Notes under the pieces: generated by a model
What the model was told of the DNA's origin: nothing
Seen by the model: only the letters and a program-made list of their open reading frames with translations
Databases searched by the model: none
Position numbers and translations under genes: made by a program
Shown: piece after piece, positions 42,640 through 53,057 of the stretch
Numbering within the stretch: position 1 is the stretch's first letter
Layout: each line of letters opens with the position of its first letter
DNA from: Eutreptiella sp. 'Long Island Sound 2002'
Taxonomy: Eukaryota > Euglenozoa > Euglenophyceae > Eutreptiales > Eutreptiaceae
NCBI GenBank assembly: GCA_964036045.1
Contig: OZ038384.1
Coordinates: forward strand, 99,357,871 to 99,421,870
Direction of reading: 5' to 3'
Length of the DNA stretch: 64,000 bases

Positions 42640-42806
42640 CAAGGCAGGGACGCGGTGGCCTCAGGGTTTGCATGCAACACTCCTTCTCCACTCCAAAGAT
42701 CCCATCTCTCAGGTCCTGATGGCTGCAGCAGCACAATGGCGGCAGGCACACCCTCGTTGGTAGTACCTCGCAGGTAGAACACAGCACCACCTGGCCCCAA
42801 CAGCTC
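42640..42806 (-). CDS. Possible exon near a polyadenylation-like signal
   Basis: After an acceptor-like aatgaattag the frame reads ELLGPGGAVFYLRGTTNEGV, then PAAIVLLQPSGPERWDLWSG. An AATAAA occurs shortly beyond (about 42612-42617 on the minus strand), but the frame has no stop before it. I do not recognise the sequence, and codon bias is weak. Confidence 0.2.
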
Positions 42807-45029
42807 CTAATTCATTGACATGTGAGCTGTTAAGACACAGGAAGACACCACATAGCGATGTGAAACGTTTATCGATATGCATGCATCCATTAGGCCCAAT
42901 AACCCCCCAAAGCCTGCCCCTACAAAGTGTCTTATCCCGAAACACAAACCTCATCTGCAATCAGTGGCAACTACCCACTGATTGGCGACATTTAGTATGA
43001 CCATAATTTGTGTGCACAGCCCTCCGACGTCGCACTGCGCACGCCGCGCAGGCGGCACCCTCATGTATGTACTGAGGCGCGCTCGTTCTGTACAGCACGG
43101 CTGTGTACAGCAAAAGCAATCAGTGAATCGGGGAAGGACATGGGGACATGGGACACGGGGAGTGGTAGGGCAAATCCATTTCCATGGGCCGGACTGTGGT
43201 GACATAATATCTGTACAGGGGGCAATCAATGAAAATCCTCAGGAACGACCCTGGAATCCAGTGCAAGTAGACCGTTCTCCACAATGTGAATGTGGTGCCG
43301 AACTTGGATGCTACTCACGCCAAGGGATGGAATGCCAGTACAGCTGATGCTGTCACGCCTAGCAGCATTTCGGAGAGTGGTGCAGAGATTCAAGTAGCAC
43401 GGCCTGGCATGCAGCGGACTCCCGGCTTTCAGAACATAAACCCAGTACATGGGGAGCGGTAGGGCAAATCCATTCGGAATTCAGAGGAAGATAAAGGCCA
43501 GGCCTTTCTAGAAGTCTTGATGGTTTTTTTTTTGTCTCAGACTCACAAGTTCATCGTAAGTGCTCGGCCAGACGGACCGGATCAGTAATGACAGTGTAAG
43601 TACAACACATGTTGTCCCGTGCGATACTTGGGCCGCATACCACCCGTGGTGGTGGGACGTATATTTGAAACTCATCTGTAGCCTGTCATTCACTCATGCA
43701 GTGTCAGAAACTGCCACGCCACTGGGGCATCTAAAAAGGAAAAACAGTAAATGCGAAAGAGTCTGCTGTGTGAAAAAGAGAGTGGCTCGCCTGGCGTCTC
43801 AGGCGGGCCTTTCTGGAAGTCTTGGTGGTTTCTTTTAGCTCAAAAATTCGAGTTTGTCTCATCAGGGTCGGGCCAGACGGACAGGAAGCTGGGCCGGCTG
43901 ATGGAGGAGATGACGAGCACCGCATGCAGGCACATGTCCCGTGAGGCAGTGGGGCCTGCATTGGACTCGAGAGCAGGTGTGTGCAGGCGGGAATGCAGTG
44001 GGCAGCCATCACACCACGCGGGTGCCCGAGGATCAGCAGTTTCCGGAATGCCCTGAGTTTGCAGGGCATTTCCAGAACTGCTGTCTAGAAAAACCACCAT
44101 ATATAACAAGGCAGAGATATGTAAGGCATGAAGTGCATGGGATCGCCCGCAACGAGCAGGGGCGCCGGACTTTGCTGGGTAGCTAAAGGCGCGGGACATG
44201 GGCACGAGCATCCATGTGCCACCTTTTCACTCGCTTCGAACGACTTGGGACGCATGCGCGTCGTAAGCCAGAGCCGCGCCAGGCTATGATTGGACGGCAC
44301 CAATGTGTGTGCGACGGGGCGTTCCAACGGTTCGATTCCCGGCGAGAACACAAGGGCCGTACTGCACGGCGCATGAACTGCCATTCGATTACATTGCATC
44401 CGTTGGCAAACACCAACGGCCAGACGCCGTAGGTTTCGGAAAGACGTGCACCAACACAGGAATAATTCATTGCAATAGCAGGACCCGTCTCAGCCACCGG
44501 GCTAGCTAGCCCTGAAAACAACAATAAATAATTCTGAGGAATAGTCACGCACAGCTGATGCACAAAAAGCCAACACCAAGACCACCGTTCACGTTAGCAA
44601 ACGGTAGTTAGCGATGAGCGGCCATCGCCCAACCTGTTGCAGTAGGCAACCCCTTCGCACAAATCCGGTGCACGCCAGACACTGGCATTTGATGCGAGGG
44701 CCCGCCTGCACCTACACTGTGCTGCAGCGGCCCGGCATCGCGGCGACGTCCACTGGTCACAGCGACCGCCCCTGCTCAGCGGTGAATCAAACACACGGGC
44801 CAGTGGTGTCGCTACCCCAGCGTCCGCAGGCGTGTTGGCTCGTTCGTGTCGTGAAACACAATCCGAAGAGCGCACCACTCTGCATGGCGAAGGGGAATAC
44901 GCACACCAGCGAAGCCCCGGACGAAAAAAAAGGAGAAGGAGGGGCAAAACACGGTACGGTGGGGTGCGGTTTGGTGTCGCCTCATCCCTGTACAATGGGT
45001 CTTGGTGTGGCTGACTTCGGCCCTGCTGC

Positions 45030-45200
45030 AAAGTGCTTAGGACCAGACATGCCGCTAGCGTCCGCTGGGATTCCGGTTGTCGTTAAGAATCAATCCTACA
45101 CATGTACCACTCGGTAGTACTCGCCCCACTCACGTCCAGAAGTGAGTGGGAACCTGCTGCGTTCAGTACCTGGCTCAACACCACGCCTCAGTAGGACCCA
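45030..45200 (-). repeat. 32-bp-unit dispersed element, copy 2
   Basis: On the minus strand: GGGTCCTACTGAGGCG, GGTTCCCACTCACTTC, GAGTACTACCGAGTGG with ACATG, then GATTCTTAACGA and the tail CAGCGGACGCTAGCGGCATG. Order, spacing and tail agree with copies at 5695, 47325 and 58060. Confidence 0.6.
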
Positions 45201-45739
45201 GCCACGCCTGATTGTGTCCAGCTTGGCGGACACCAGCGCCAAGTCTGCTTCGGACAAACCTGGCCATATCGCAAGGTTTTCCATGACTCCCCTCAGCCCC
45301 TCAAAGCTGGGATCACTGCCTCAACAAGCCTGGACAAACCTGGAGTCACAGGCATCAGAAGCAGTAACAAGAAGCGCAGCTATGGCGAGTGCGCATGTGA
45401 ACGATGGTCCTGTTTCCCCAGCGACAACAGCTCGTGCTCGGCCGAAGCAAAGGATCCGAAGGACAATGGCGGAAAGGGGTGCAGGGCTGATACGGGAAGG
45501 TCACACTAATCGGACGGAGCACAGCGCTGTTTGCAAGACATAGCACCGTGTGCACGGTGCAGTGACTGTGAGGAGCATCGTATGGAAGAGTCACCCCCAA
45601 GTCCGATCTGATGGTGAGGGCCGCGGTGGCTGTAGATTTTTGTTGAAACATGGTGGATGACACCCGTTTAGACCCCTACAGTAACACCCTGACCACGCTG
45701 GCTGGCAACACCAAAAAAAATTGGTTTTTGGGGGGGGTT

Positions 45740-45935
45740 CAGGCCATGGCCAGCTGGCGAAGCCCGCTGTCCAAGAAGGCAGTCGAGAAATCTCTCGGAA
45801 TCCAGGATCAGAGCTGTCCAATGCGACGATTGTCCCACAAGGCGATGTGGTTGCACACATAACACGTTGTGAGGATGGGCTGATTCTGGTGCCAGGAAAT
45901 GCAGCGGGAACTGCCACGCCCGTAGTAATCCCAGT
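45740..45935. repeat. Dispersed ~190-bp repeat, copy 1
   Basis: Similar to 53935-54120. Both have, on the minus strand, a frame with AATCAGCCC(A)TCCTCA and then TGGGA(C/T)(A)ATCGT, ending in equivalent stop codons (DNRRIGQL and DHRRTGRL before TGA). Nucleotide identity extends beyond the stop (GGGCTTCGCCAGCTGGCC versus AGGCTACGCCAGCTCATC), so this is a repeat and not just a protein similarity. Confidence 0.5.
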
Positions 45936-46610
45936 GTGCGACTGGGGCACAAGAAAGACCGAAGCCTGAGCAAAGACAGCGGTGTGCCATGCTGTCTGGC
46001 ACCCCCGAAATTAAAGACACACACTGCCAGCCACCGCCCGCCCTTGCCCCCCATTCCCATCGAGAAACGGACTCTGCACAGCGCCGTGTCGCAAGAACCA
46101 CGTTCGCCATGGCTCAGGGGACAGCACGGCCACACTGGCCTTGGGCCCTGTTTTGCAGTCGTTGGGGATCATCTCCGGGAGGGCGACCCAACACGTGACG
46201 GGCTGGCACGCAGCCCGTGACCGCGCGTGTTGGGGACGTCTCGAAGGAAGGAAAGCATATGAAGGAGCATAGGCCCTGGGCTTGGGGGCACTCACCTCCC
46301 GCCCGTGCCCTCCTGATGGGTGGCGTGGCTGGCGCCGCCTGCGCGGACAGAGCAAGAGGCTCCAACGCTGCACCCCTTCGGGTTTGTTAAGAGGTAGCTT
46401 GAAAGGGGGTGGCTGTGCTTGAGAAAGGCGTAGCTGTGCCCAGCCTGTGTGTATTGGGGACGTCTTGAGCAAATCGTGTAGGCTGCGCCCTGGGGATTGT
46501 GCGTGGCCAGCCTCTCCGTTGGGCTTCAGTTGGCTTCCGGTGGTTTTCAACAAATCAGGTACCACACCCACCAATGTGGTCCTCCTCATTCAGATTGTTC
46601 CATTGTGGCT

Positions 46611-47255
46611 TCAGTTGGTGATCCCACGGACGGGGGCGGGCTTCGGGCGGCACGGCAAATCAATGCACTCGGACCAGACCAACGTCCCCGCCCGGAGGTT
46701 GTAGCGGCCCGAGAACAGATGAATCCCCGTGGCCTCGTAGGCAGTCCCACGCACATACCCCTTCGTTGGGTCTGCGGTGTCGGCGACCAACTTCAGTTCC
46801 GTGCGGTGGAACTTCAATGCCCCGTCTTCGAGGTACGAACTGCACCATTCCATTGTGGTCGAGCCCTGCGCCCCGGGTCGGGTGGGCCACACGACTGGAG
46901 ACAGGTCTTCGGTCCGCAGCACCTTCGCGAGCTCCTGCTCCAGCCCACGCTTGCCATCGAAGAGTGCGGCCTTTTCGACGTCTCCCCGCCGCCGCCGACG
47001 CAGCAGCAGCTTCACCGCAAGGCCCAGGCCGCACACCAGGCCCAAACCACAGCACACCGCTACGGGTACGATCCAGCACAGTCCTCCTTCCCTGACCCCA
47101 GCATCGGACGAAATGCCAGACCATGTATCTCCACGTGAGCCGCTCTCGACACCTCCACCTCCGCCTCCAAGTCTGCAGACAATGCCCCCGGCATGCACGG
47201 GCGTGTGCATGAACACAGGAAAGATGATGGCGGCCAGGAGAGCAAAGTCCTGCAT
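46611..47255 (-). CDS. Signal-peptide, single-pass membrane protein with beta-rich cytoplasmic domain
   Basis: From an ATG at 47255 (gcccgccATGC) the frame encodes 214 aa. Residues 1-22 (MQDFALLAAIIFPVFMHTPV) look like a signal peptide. A short Gly-rich ectodomain follows. Residues 61-85 (WIVPVAVCCGLGLVCGLGLA, then VKLLL) are a transmembrane helix, followed by RRRRR as the stop-transfer signal. The cytoplasmic part has WCSSYLEDG and KLVADT, then YVRGTAYEATGIHLFSGRYN and LRAGTLVWSE. This strand pattern, a Gly-x-Gly/Ala-x-D/E-x-x-G core then G-x-Y and W/F, is shared with small lipocalin-like or beta-barrel domains in many protists. An acceptor 13 bases upstream of the ATG (ttttcctttgcag) implies a spliced 5' leader. 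The true 3' end may lie beyond a late donor. Confidence 0.65.
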   Translation of the reverse strand: MQDFALLAAIIFPVFMHTPVHAGGIVCRLGGGGGGVESGSRGDTWSGISSDAGVREGGLCWIVPVAVCCGLGLVCGLGLAVKLLLRRRRRGDVEKAALFDGKRGLEQELAKVLRTEDLSPVVWPTRPGAQGSTTMEWCSSYLEDGALKFHRTELKLVADTADPTKGYVRGTAYEATGIHLFSGRYNLRAGTLVWSECIDLPCRPKPAPVRGITN

Positions 47256-47324
47256 GGCGGGCGCAGCCTGCAAAGGAAAATGCGGTGTGTGTTGCTCAAA
47301 GGTCGGCAGCAGGCATGCCACCAA

Positions 47325-47470
47325 TGTCCGGCAGGGGAATCGACTTTCGCCTGGAATCAGCCCAGTACCAGTGTGCCACTCAGTAAGATCCGCCCTTGGC
47401 ACATGTGAAACTCAGTAGGAACCAGCCGGTGCCATGTCCAATTCAGCAGGATCCGGCTTCTCCTGATCAT
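47325..47470 (-). repeat. 32-bp-unit dispersed element, copy 3
   Basis: On the minus strand: GGATCCTGCTGAATTGG, GGTTCCTACTGAGTTTC, GGATCTTACTGAGTGGCACA, then GATTCCAGGCGAAA and the tail CTGCCGGACATTGGTGGCAT. Unit starts on the plus strand are 47378, 47410 and 47441. It lies just 5' of the coding start at 47255. Confidence 0.65.
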
Positions 47471-47534
47471 GTCTGAGGTGCCAGACGCTATAGGCAAGTC
47501 TGGTGGGCAGTTAGATATACCCCATGCCCTGTTA

Positions 47535-48650
47535 ATGCCACTCCAAAGTGTGTAAATGCCGCTCTAAAGTGTGTGAATGTCGCTCCAAAGTGTGTGACAG
47601 CCGCTCCAAAGTGTGTGAATGCGGCGCCAAAGTGTGTGACTGCCGCTCCAAAGTGTGTGAATGCGGCTCCGCTCCAAAGTGTGTGACTGCCGCACCAAAG
47701 TGTGTGACAGCCGCTCCAAAGTGTGTGACTGCCGCACCAAAGTGTGTGACAGCCGCTCCAAAGTGTGTAAATGCCGCGCCAAAGTGTGTGAATGTCGCTC
47801 CAAAGTGTGTGACTGCCGCTCCAAAGTGTGTGACTGCCGCTCCAAAGTGTGTAAATGCCGCTCCAAAGTGTGTGACTGCCGCTCCAAAGTGTGTGAATGC
47901 GGCTCCAAAGTGTGTGAATGCGGCTCCAAAGTGTGTGACTGCCGCTCCAAAGTGTGTGAATGTCGCTCCAAAGTGTGTGACAGCCGCTCCAAAGTGTGTG
48001 AATGTCGCTCCAAACTTTGTGACTCCCACCGCAGAGTGTGTGAATGCTGCACCAAAGTGTGTGACTGCCGCGCCAAAGTATGCCGCTCCGCTCCAAAGTG
48101 TGTGAATGCCGCGCCAAAGTATGCGAATGCCGCGCCAAAGTGTGTGACTGCCGCTCCAAAGTGTGTGACAGCCGCTCCAAAGTGTGTGAATGCCGACCCA
48201 AAGTGTGTGAATGCCGCTCCAAAGTATGCCGCTCCGCTCCAAAGTGTGTGAATGCCGCGCCAAAGTATGCGAATGCCGCGCCAAAGTGTGTGACTGCCGC
48301 TCCAAAGTGTGTGACTGCCGCGCCAAAGTGTGTGACAGCCGTTCCAAAGTGTGTGAATGCCGACCCAAAGTGTGTGAATGCCGACCCAAAGTGTGCGAAT
48401 GCCGACCCAAAGTGTGTGAATGCCGCGCCAAAGTGTGTGAATGCCGCGCCAAAGTGTGTGAATGCCGCGCCAAAGTGTGTAAATGCCGCCTGTAGGGTTG
48501 TGCAAGCCGCTCCAAAGTGTGTGAATGCGGCTCCAAAGTGTGTAAATGCCGCTCCAAAGTGCGTGAATGCTGCTACAAAGTGTGTGACTGCCGCTGCAAA
48601 GTGTGTGACTGCCGCTCCAAAGCTTGTGACTGCCATCGAAAAGTGTGTGA
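47535..48650. repeat. 21-bp minisatellite (about 53 units)
   Basis: The unit is GCCGCTCCAAAGTGTGTGACT with common variants (GAATGCC, GCGCC, GACCC, AAATG). Higher-order copies are visible, for example the block beginning GCCGCTCCGCTCCAAAGTG near 48088 and again near 48229. Since the period is divisible by three, both strands stay open for hundreds of codons (minus: AAFTHFG-type heptads; plus: CCR/KVCE-type heptads). The open frames follow from the repeat, and all remain equally open, so I do not call a gene. Confidence 0.9.
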
Positions 48651-49500
48651 CTGGGTTTGTAACGGGTTTATGGGGCTTGTCACGGGTTTGTAATGGGTTT
48701 CTGGGTCTTGTAACCGGCTTGTAACGGGTTCATGGGGCTTGCAACGGGTTGGTAACCGGTTGATGGGGCTTGTAACGCGTTTGTAACAGGTTTATTGGGC
48801 TTGAAATGGGCTACTAACGGATTTATGGCGCGCGAAACGGGCTTGTAACCGTTTTGGGGCTTCTAATGGGTTTGTAACGGGCCTATGGGGCTCGTAACGG
48901 GTACATACCAGGTCTATGGGGCTTGTAACGGGTTTGCAATGGGTCTATGGGGCTTGTAATGGGTTCGTGACGGGTTTCTTGGGCTTGTAACGGGTTTGTA
49001 ATGGGTTTATGGGGGATATAACGAGTTTGCAACGGGTTTGTTGGGCTTGTAACGGGTTTGCAACGGGTTTATGGGTGTTGCAACGGGTTGGTAGCAGGTT
49101 TATGGGGCTTGTAACGGGATTGCAGTGGGTTTATGGGGCTTGTAACAGGTTTTTCACAGGTTTGTGAGGCTTGTAACAGTTTCATAACGCGTTTCTGGGG
49201 GTTGTAGTGGGTTTGTAACGGGTTTATGGGGCTTCTAACGGGTTTGTAATGGGTTTATGGAGCTTGTCGCGGGTTCGTAACGGGTTTATGGCGCTAAGAA
49301 CGGGTTTGCAATGAGTTTATGGGGCTTGTCATGGGTTTGCAATGGGTTTATGGGGCTTGTAACGCGTTCCTAACAGGTGTAATGGGCTTATAATGGGTTT
49401 GTAATGGGTTTATGGGGGTCGTAGCGGGTTCGTAACAGGTTTATGGGGCTTGTAATGGGTTCACAAGGGGTTTATGTGGCTTATAACAGGTTTGGGCTAA
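48650..49500. repeat. 31-bp minisatellite, left block
   Basis: The unit is close to TTGTAACGGGTTTGTAACGG followed by GTTTATGGGGC, with many point variants. It starts directly where the 21-bp array ends and continues at 50162 on the other side of the inserted 644-bp element. Confidence 0.85.
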
Positions 49501-49516
49501 GTGTTTGCACTGTGTG

Positions 49517-50161
49517 CGCACTGCGTGCATATTGCGCACGCAGAGGCTAGGATACTCACCCAAGAATACCTGTCACCTGTTTACCAGAGGGAAGACTGAA
49601 AGGTGTCAATACCATAGGGTTGGCCAGGTGTCCATCGATACTTCTGGTTGTAGTTATAACCAACAGCATCGTCGAACAAGAATTGTCCAGTCTTGGTGAC
49701 GACTCGCCACCATCGAGTATCGGCGATCGAGAGCCTTCGAGCGACGATGACCACGTTGACTTCTCTGCAGTTGTGGATGTGGCCATACCGATCGATGATC
49801 TTGAGCATCTCGGTTCAAGAATCACCTTGAAGTCGACCAAGGTTTTGGTGCACGTACTATCTGTCGGGAAGAGTACTCTGCAGGGCGAATTGAACCGCCT
49901 CTACGGATACGAGGCTCGCTGCGGTGTCGGCAATGACGACGTCGAGATCCGGGTCGTGTCGGCTGTGTACACTTTGTCGATGGGCCTCTTCTAGGGGGAA
50001 ATGGTTGACAATTCAAATGTGCCACATCCCAAATGCTTGGGAAGCCAAAAAAACCTTGGTACGGAACCAAAAACTTGTGAAAAGGGGCCAAAACTAGGGT
50101 TCGAGTATTTGCCGACATCCAAAACTTCGCACTGCGTGCGCACTGCGTGCATGGCATTCCC
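49517..50161 (-). mobile_element. 644-bp mobile element, copy 2, inserted in the 31-bp minisatellite
   Basis: Reverse complement of 21073-21716. Terminal 14-mers are at 49517-49530 and 50139-50152 (CGCACTGCGTGCAT on the plus strand). The interrupted host array gives the insertion limits clearly. Open frames of 75 aa (49581-49808, minus) and 124 aa (49620-49994, plus) are both kept without stops. No clear target-site duplication can be read because the array is repetitive. Confidence 0.8.
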
Positions 50162-50395
50162 TTGTAACGGGTTTATGGGGCTTGTCACGGGTTTGTAGCC
50201 AGTTTATGGGGCTTGTAACGCTTGCAACAGGTTTGTAATGGGTTTATGGGGCTTGTAATGAGCTGGTAACGGGTTTATGGGGCTTGCAACGGGTTCGTAA
50301 CAGGTTGATGGGGCTTGTCACGGGTTTCTAACAGGTTTATGGGGCTTATAACGGGTTTGCAGTGGGTTTATGGGGCTTGTAACGGGTAGAACAAT
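50162..50395. repeat. 31-bp minisatellite, right block
   Basis: Continuation of the array at 48650-49500, for example ACGGGTTTATGGGGCTTGTC, ending near 50390 in unique sequence. Confidence 0.85.
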
Positions 50396-51089
50396 ACTAG
50401 AAAAAAAAAGAGGCAAATTTTGTGCTATTGGGTGGAACATTCTTCGGGGCCATGATTCTTCTTTCAAAGGGGTGGTTCCATTGGCTTGGGGGTTCCATCG
50501 ACATGAGGAGGGTATGGCACATATTGCACACACCATGACCACACTTGTGTTCCCAGGGTAGTCCATGTTTTCTAGGTAGTCCATTGTTCGCTGGCACACA
50601 AAAGCAGAGAAAAGCACATGAAAAGCGCAACCAAAACTGCCTTCAAAATGCCTTCAGCAATCCACGGCAAGGTGTCTGTGAAATAATGTCAGGAGACACA
50701 ATTTGGCATGGCAGAGGGTTTCCTCGGAATGTCTGTAGAGATGGGCAGGACGAAGTTTGTTTTTCTGCTCCGACTTTGCGTATGCCTCGCAAGTGCTCGG
50801 TCAGACAGACGGTTCTGTGTGGCAGGTAAAGTACAACTTAGAAGTCCCGTGTGGAAACTCCACAAGCCCTCAACGACGGTGGGACGCTTATTTGGACTTT
50901 GGAATATGTCACCAGCGGATGCGGTGGGATGAGACTGTCACACCATGAAGGCTTCCCAGAAAAAAGAGATCCTGTGCTGAAACTCAAGAAAACAGTTGGA
51001 GGGAAGGTTCCTGCAGGATATGGGGTTTCCTGTGTGAGTAAGGCATGATGGGCATGTGCGTACCAAAGAAGAATTATGGGCAGGACAAC

Positions 51090-51300
51090 TTTTTTTTATG
51101 CTTTCAGTGAACAAAGTCCGGTAGCTGGGAAAGTAAGTTCTCCGCAGGGTTATGTTACATTCTGACGCGAGGCCGGGTCATATAGTGTCTGTAAGACAGG
51201 CCTATCCCTCACAAAGAGAGGGGGCACTGTCTTGTCCTCATGGTACTACAGAGTAAGCTGCCCAGAATCAGCCTTGCCTTCGATGTGAAGGCAAAAAAAG
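51090..51300 (+). repeat. Dispersed ~210-bp repeat with exon-like core, copy 1
   Basis: Matches 54945-55147 closely and 52585-52790 more loosely. Shared blocks are a T-run with CTTTCAG(T/C)GAACA, a ~25-base core ending in a GT donor (gtaagt or gtgagt), AAGACAGGCCT, GAGGGGACACTGTCTTCTCC and TACTACAGAGTAAGCTGCCC. The core looks like a tiny exon bounded by an acceptor and a donor. Confidence 0.65.
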
Positions 51301-51599
51301 AGATGGGCGCGACACTTTCACCTTCCCTCTGAGAGCACAGCTGCTCTATAAATATATTCCTGCCTCTGCATGCACACAGCATGAGGGAACGCGCAAAGCT
51401 TCACGGCTCGAGGAATGGCCGTGCTTTAGTAATGAGCGGTCAATGACAAAAAATACAAAGCAGTGGGCCAAACCCAATACCAAAGAGATTGCGCAAACTG
51501 ATGATGAAAAGCGAAGGGCAGTGGCCTGAAGCAGGAGATGCCTGGCGATTCACATACATGCATAACTAACAATGCAAATAATTCTTTTTGTGCATCCGC

Positions 51600-51765
51600 C
51601 AGTCCAAAGTTCGGCCCCATGCGGCGAGCGGAATCATGGCAACACCACGGTCCATAATGGCTTGACATCCCGGTCTGTCTGAGGCGTTGACAGGCAATCT
51701 CCCGGATTTCCGGTAATGGTACCTTCAACCATCAGGTTATGCCTATTGGCCACACATCAGCATTT
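51600..51765 (-). repeat. Dispersed ~165-bp repeat, copy 1
   Basis: Matches 56796-56965: CCGCCAGTCC, AGCGGAATCATGGC, CCACGGTCC, CCGGTCTGTC and AACCRTCAGGTTATGCCT are shared in order. Minus-strand frames through it differ between copies and one has stops. Confidence 0.55.
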
Positions 51766-52584
51766 GACGCCGGATACATCCTTCATTCCTTGCATCGAAT
51801 TCTCATTACCTCTACCTCTACTCATGACGTCATTCTCGCTCTCTGCCTCCATCTATTCATCTCCACTCTCATTCATCCACTCTTGCATAACTAACAATGC
51901 AAATAATGGACAGCACTTGTGACTTTTAGTTAAATTCCGGGGGGGGGGGCTGCTTCTTCTGTCCATAGGCATTGACATGGGGGTAGGAAATAAATACGCT
52001 CAAGAGGGCAGGTCAGGATAATCGGTCACTGACCAAGTGGTCCACCATCATCAGTTGAAAGTCATGTCTCTCATGGTATGCGTGGGGAATGAGCTGGCAA
52101 TTGAACTCAGCCAGCCAGCCACTGCAAAGTACACCTTTTCGGGCACGCTGGTTGTTGGGCAAGTCTGGTGGGTGCGTGGTGGCAGTACAGCAAGTCTGCA
52201 GACACCAATTTTCAATCAATAAAGTATACTGTTTAAGTGATAGGTGGTGGCATATAACCCTCTCCCACTCCGTTCAGGTCTGACACCGACCACTTGTACA
52301 AACACAAACACTGCGGAGGCCCAGCACAAGCACCTGTACCTTCATCAAAAACATGATATGGGGATCCTGGGATATTGTCCTTTTGGCTCCAAACGAGCAT
52401 GATGGAGCCATAATGGATGGCTCAGCGGCTGGCGGCAACAATCATCAAACTATGATGAGGGAACAAAATGTACTGACAGTCCCCCCCCCCCCCACTTGCC
52501 ACCAAAGCCCGTGTCTCCCCTGATACCACACACAGTGATCCGACCTGTTACTGCCGGGGTATAAAATAAGGTTTTTTTTGCTAA

Positions 52585-52790
52585 ACATCAGTTGTTGTTT
52601 TTTTTGTTTTCAGCGAACACAGTTTGTCAGCTGCGAAGGTGAGTTGTCAGCACTGGTATGCTACATTTTGGTGCGACAGCAGCTTCATGTAGCATCCCCA
52701 AGACAGGCCTACCCCTCGCAAAAAGAGGGGACACTGTCTCCTCCTGACAATACCACAGAGGAATCAATATGGTGCACTACTTTTTCTCTT
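52585..52790 (+). repeat. Dispersed ~210-bp repeat with exon-like core, copy 2
   Basis: Diverged copy with TTTTGTTTTCAGCGAACACA, then CAGCTGCGAAG followed by gtgagt, AAGACAGGCCTACCCCTCGC and GAGGGGACACTGTCTCCTCC. The right end is more decayed than in the other copies. Confidence 0.55.
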
Positions 52791-52929
52791 GTGGTGGCAG
52801 TCTGCTGAAATTCTGCAGACTCTCGGGAGAAAGTTGGACATCAAACTCTGGTTGAGCCCTGACATGGTAGTCACTCCACGTTGTTGATTTGCTAGGCCAT
52901 TCAGGGTGTCACATGTCCCAGAGTCCTTG

Positions 52930-53057
52930 AGTGCAGGGAGCACCTGCCACGCCCGATGGAATCATCAAAATCAAAAAAAATGGCCAACCACCTTTGCGGG
53001 GACTTGAAGCCAAGTCGACCTGGTGTAGAACACCTTGTCCCCAATGGTCAACTCCAT
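52930..53057 (-). pseudogene. Broken relative of the SH3/Tudor-like protein
   Basis: From an ATG at 53057 the frame reads MELTIGDKVFYTRSTWLQVP, then AKVVGHFF, and stops in an eight-T run. GDKVFYTRSTWLQVPAKVVG lines up with GMAVTYIRSTGEHVSATIIG at 40677-41069. A one-base change in the T run would bring it into another open frame, so it looks like a decayed or frameshifted copy. Confidence 0.4.

Larger units (their letters stand above)
42810..46610. other. Repeat and low-information stretch
   Basis: Holds a copy of the 32-bp-unit element (45030-45200), a block similar to 53935-54120 (45740-45935), and two short near-repeats around CTCGGCCAGACGGAC (43562 and 43869). GTTCGATTCCCGG at about 44331 resembles a tRNA B box without a matching stem. 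No convincing exon is found. Confidence 0.4.

Noticed and set aside
44265-44345. Possible tRNA gene around GGTTCGATTCCCGG
   Set aside because: B-box-like sequence only; the T stem does not pair and no acceptor or D arm is found at the right distance.
47488-48636. 382-codon minus-strand frame and several other long frames on both strands in the 21-bp array
   Set aside because: The period is a multiple of three and the unit lacks stops in most frames, so all frames open together; none is favoured by codon or motif evidence.
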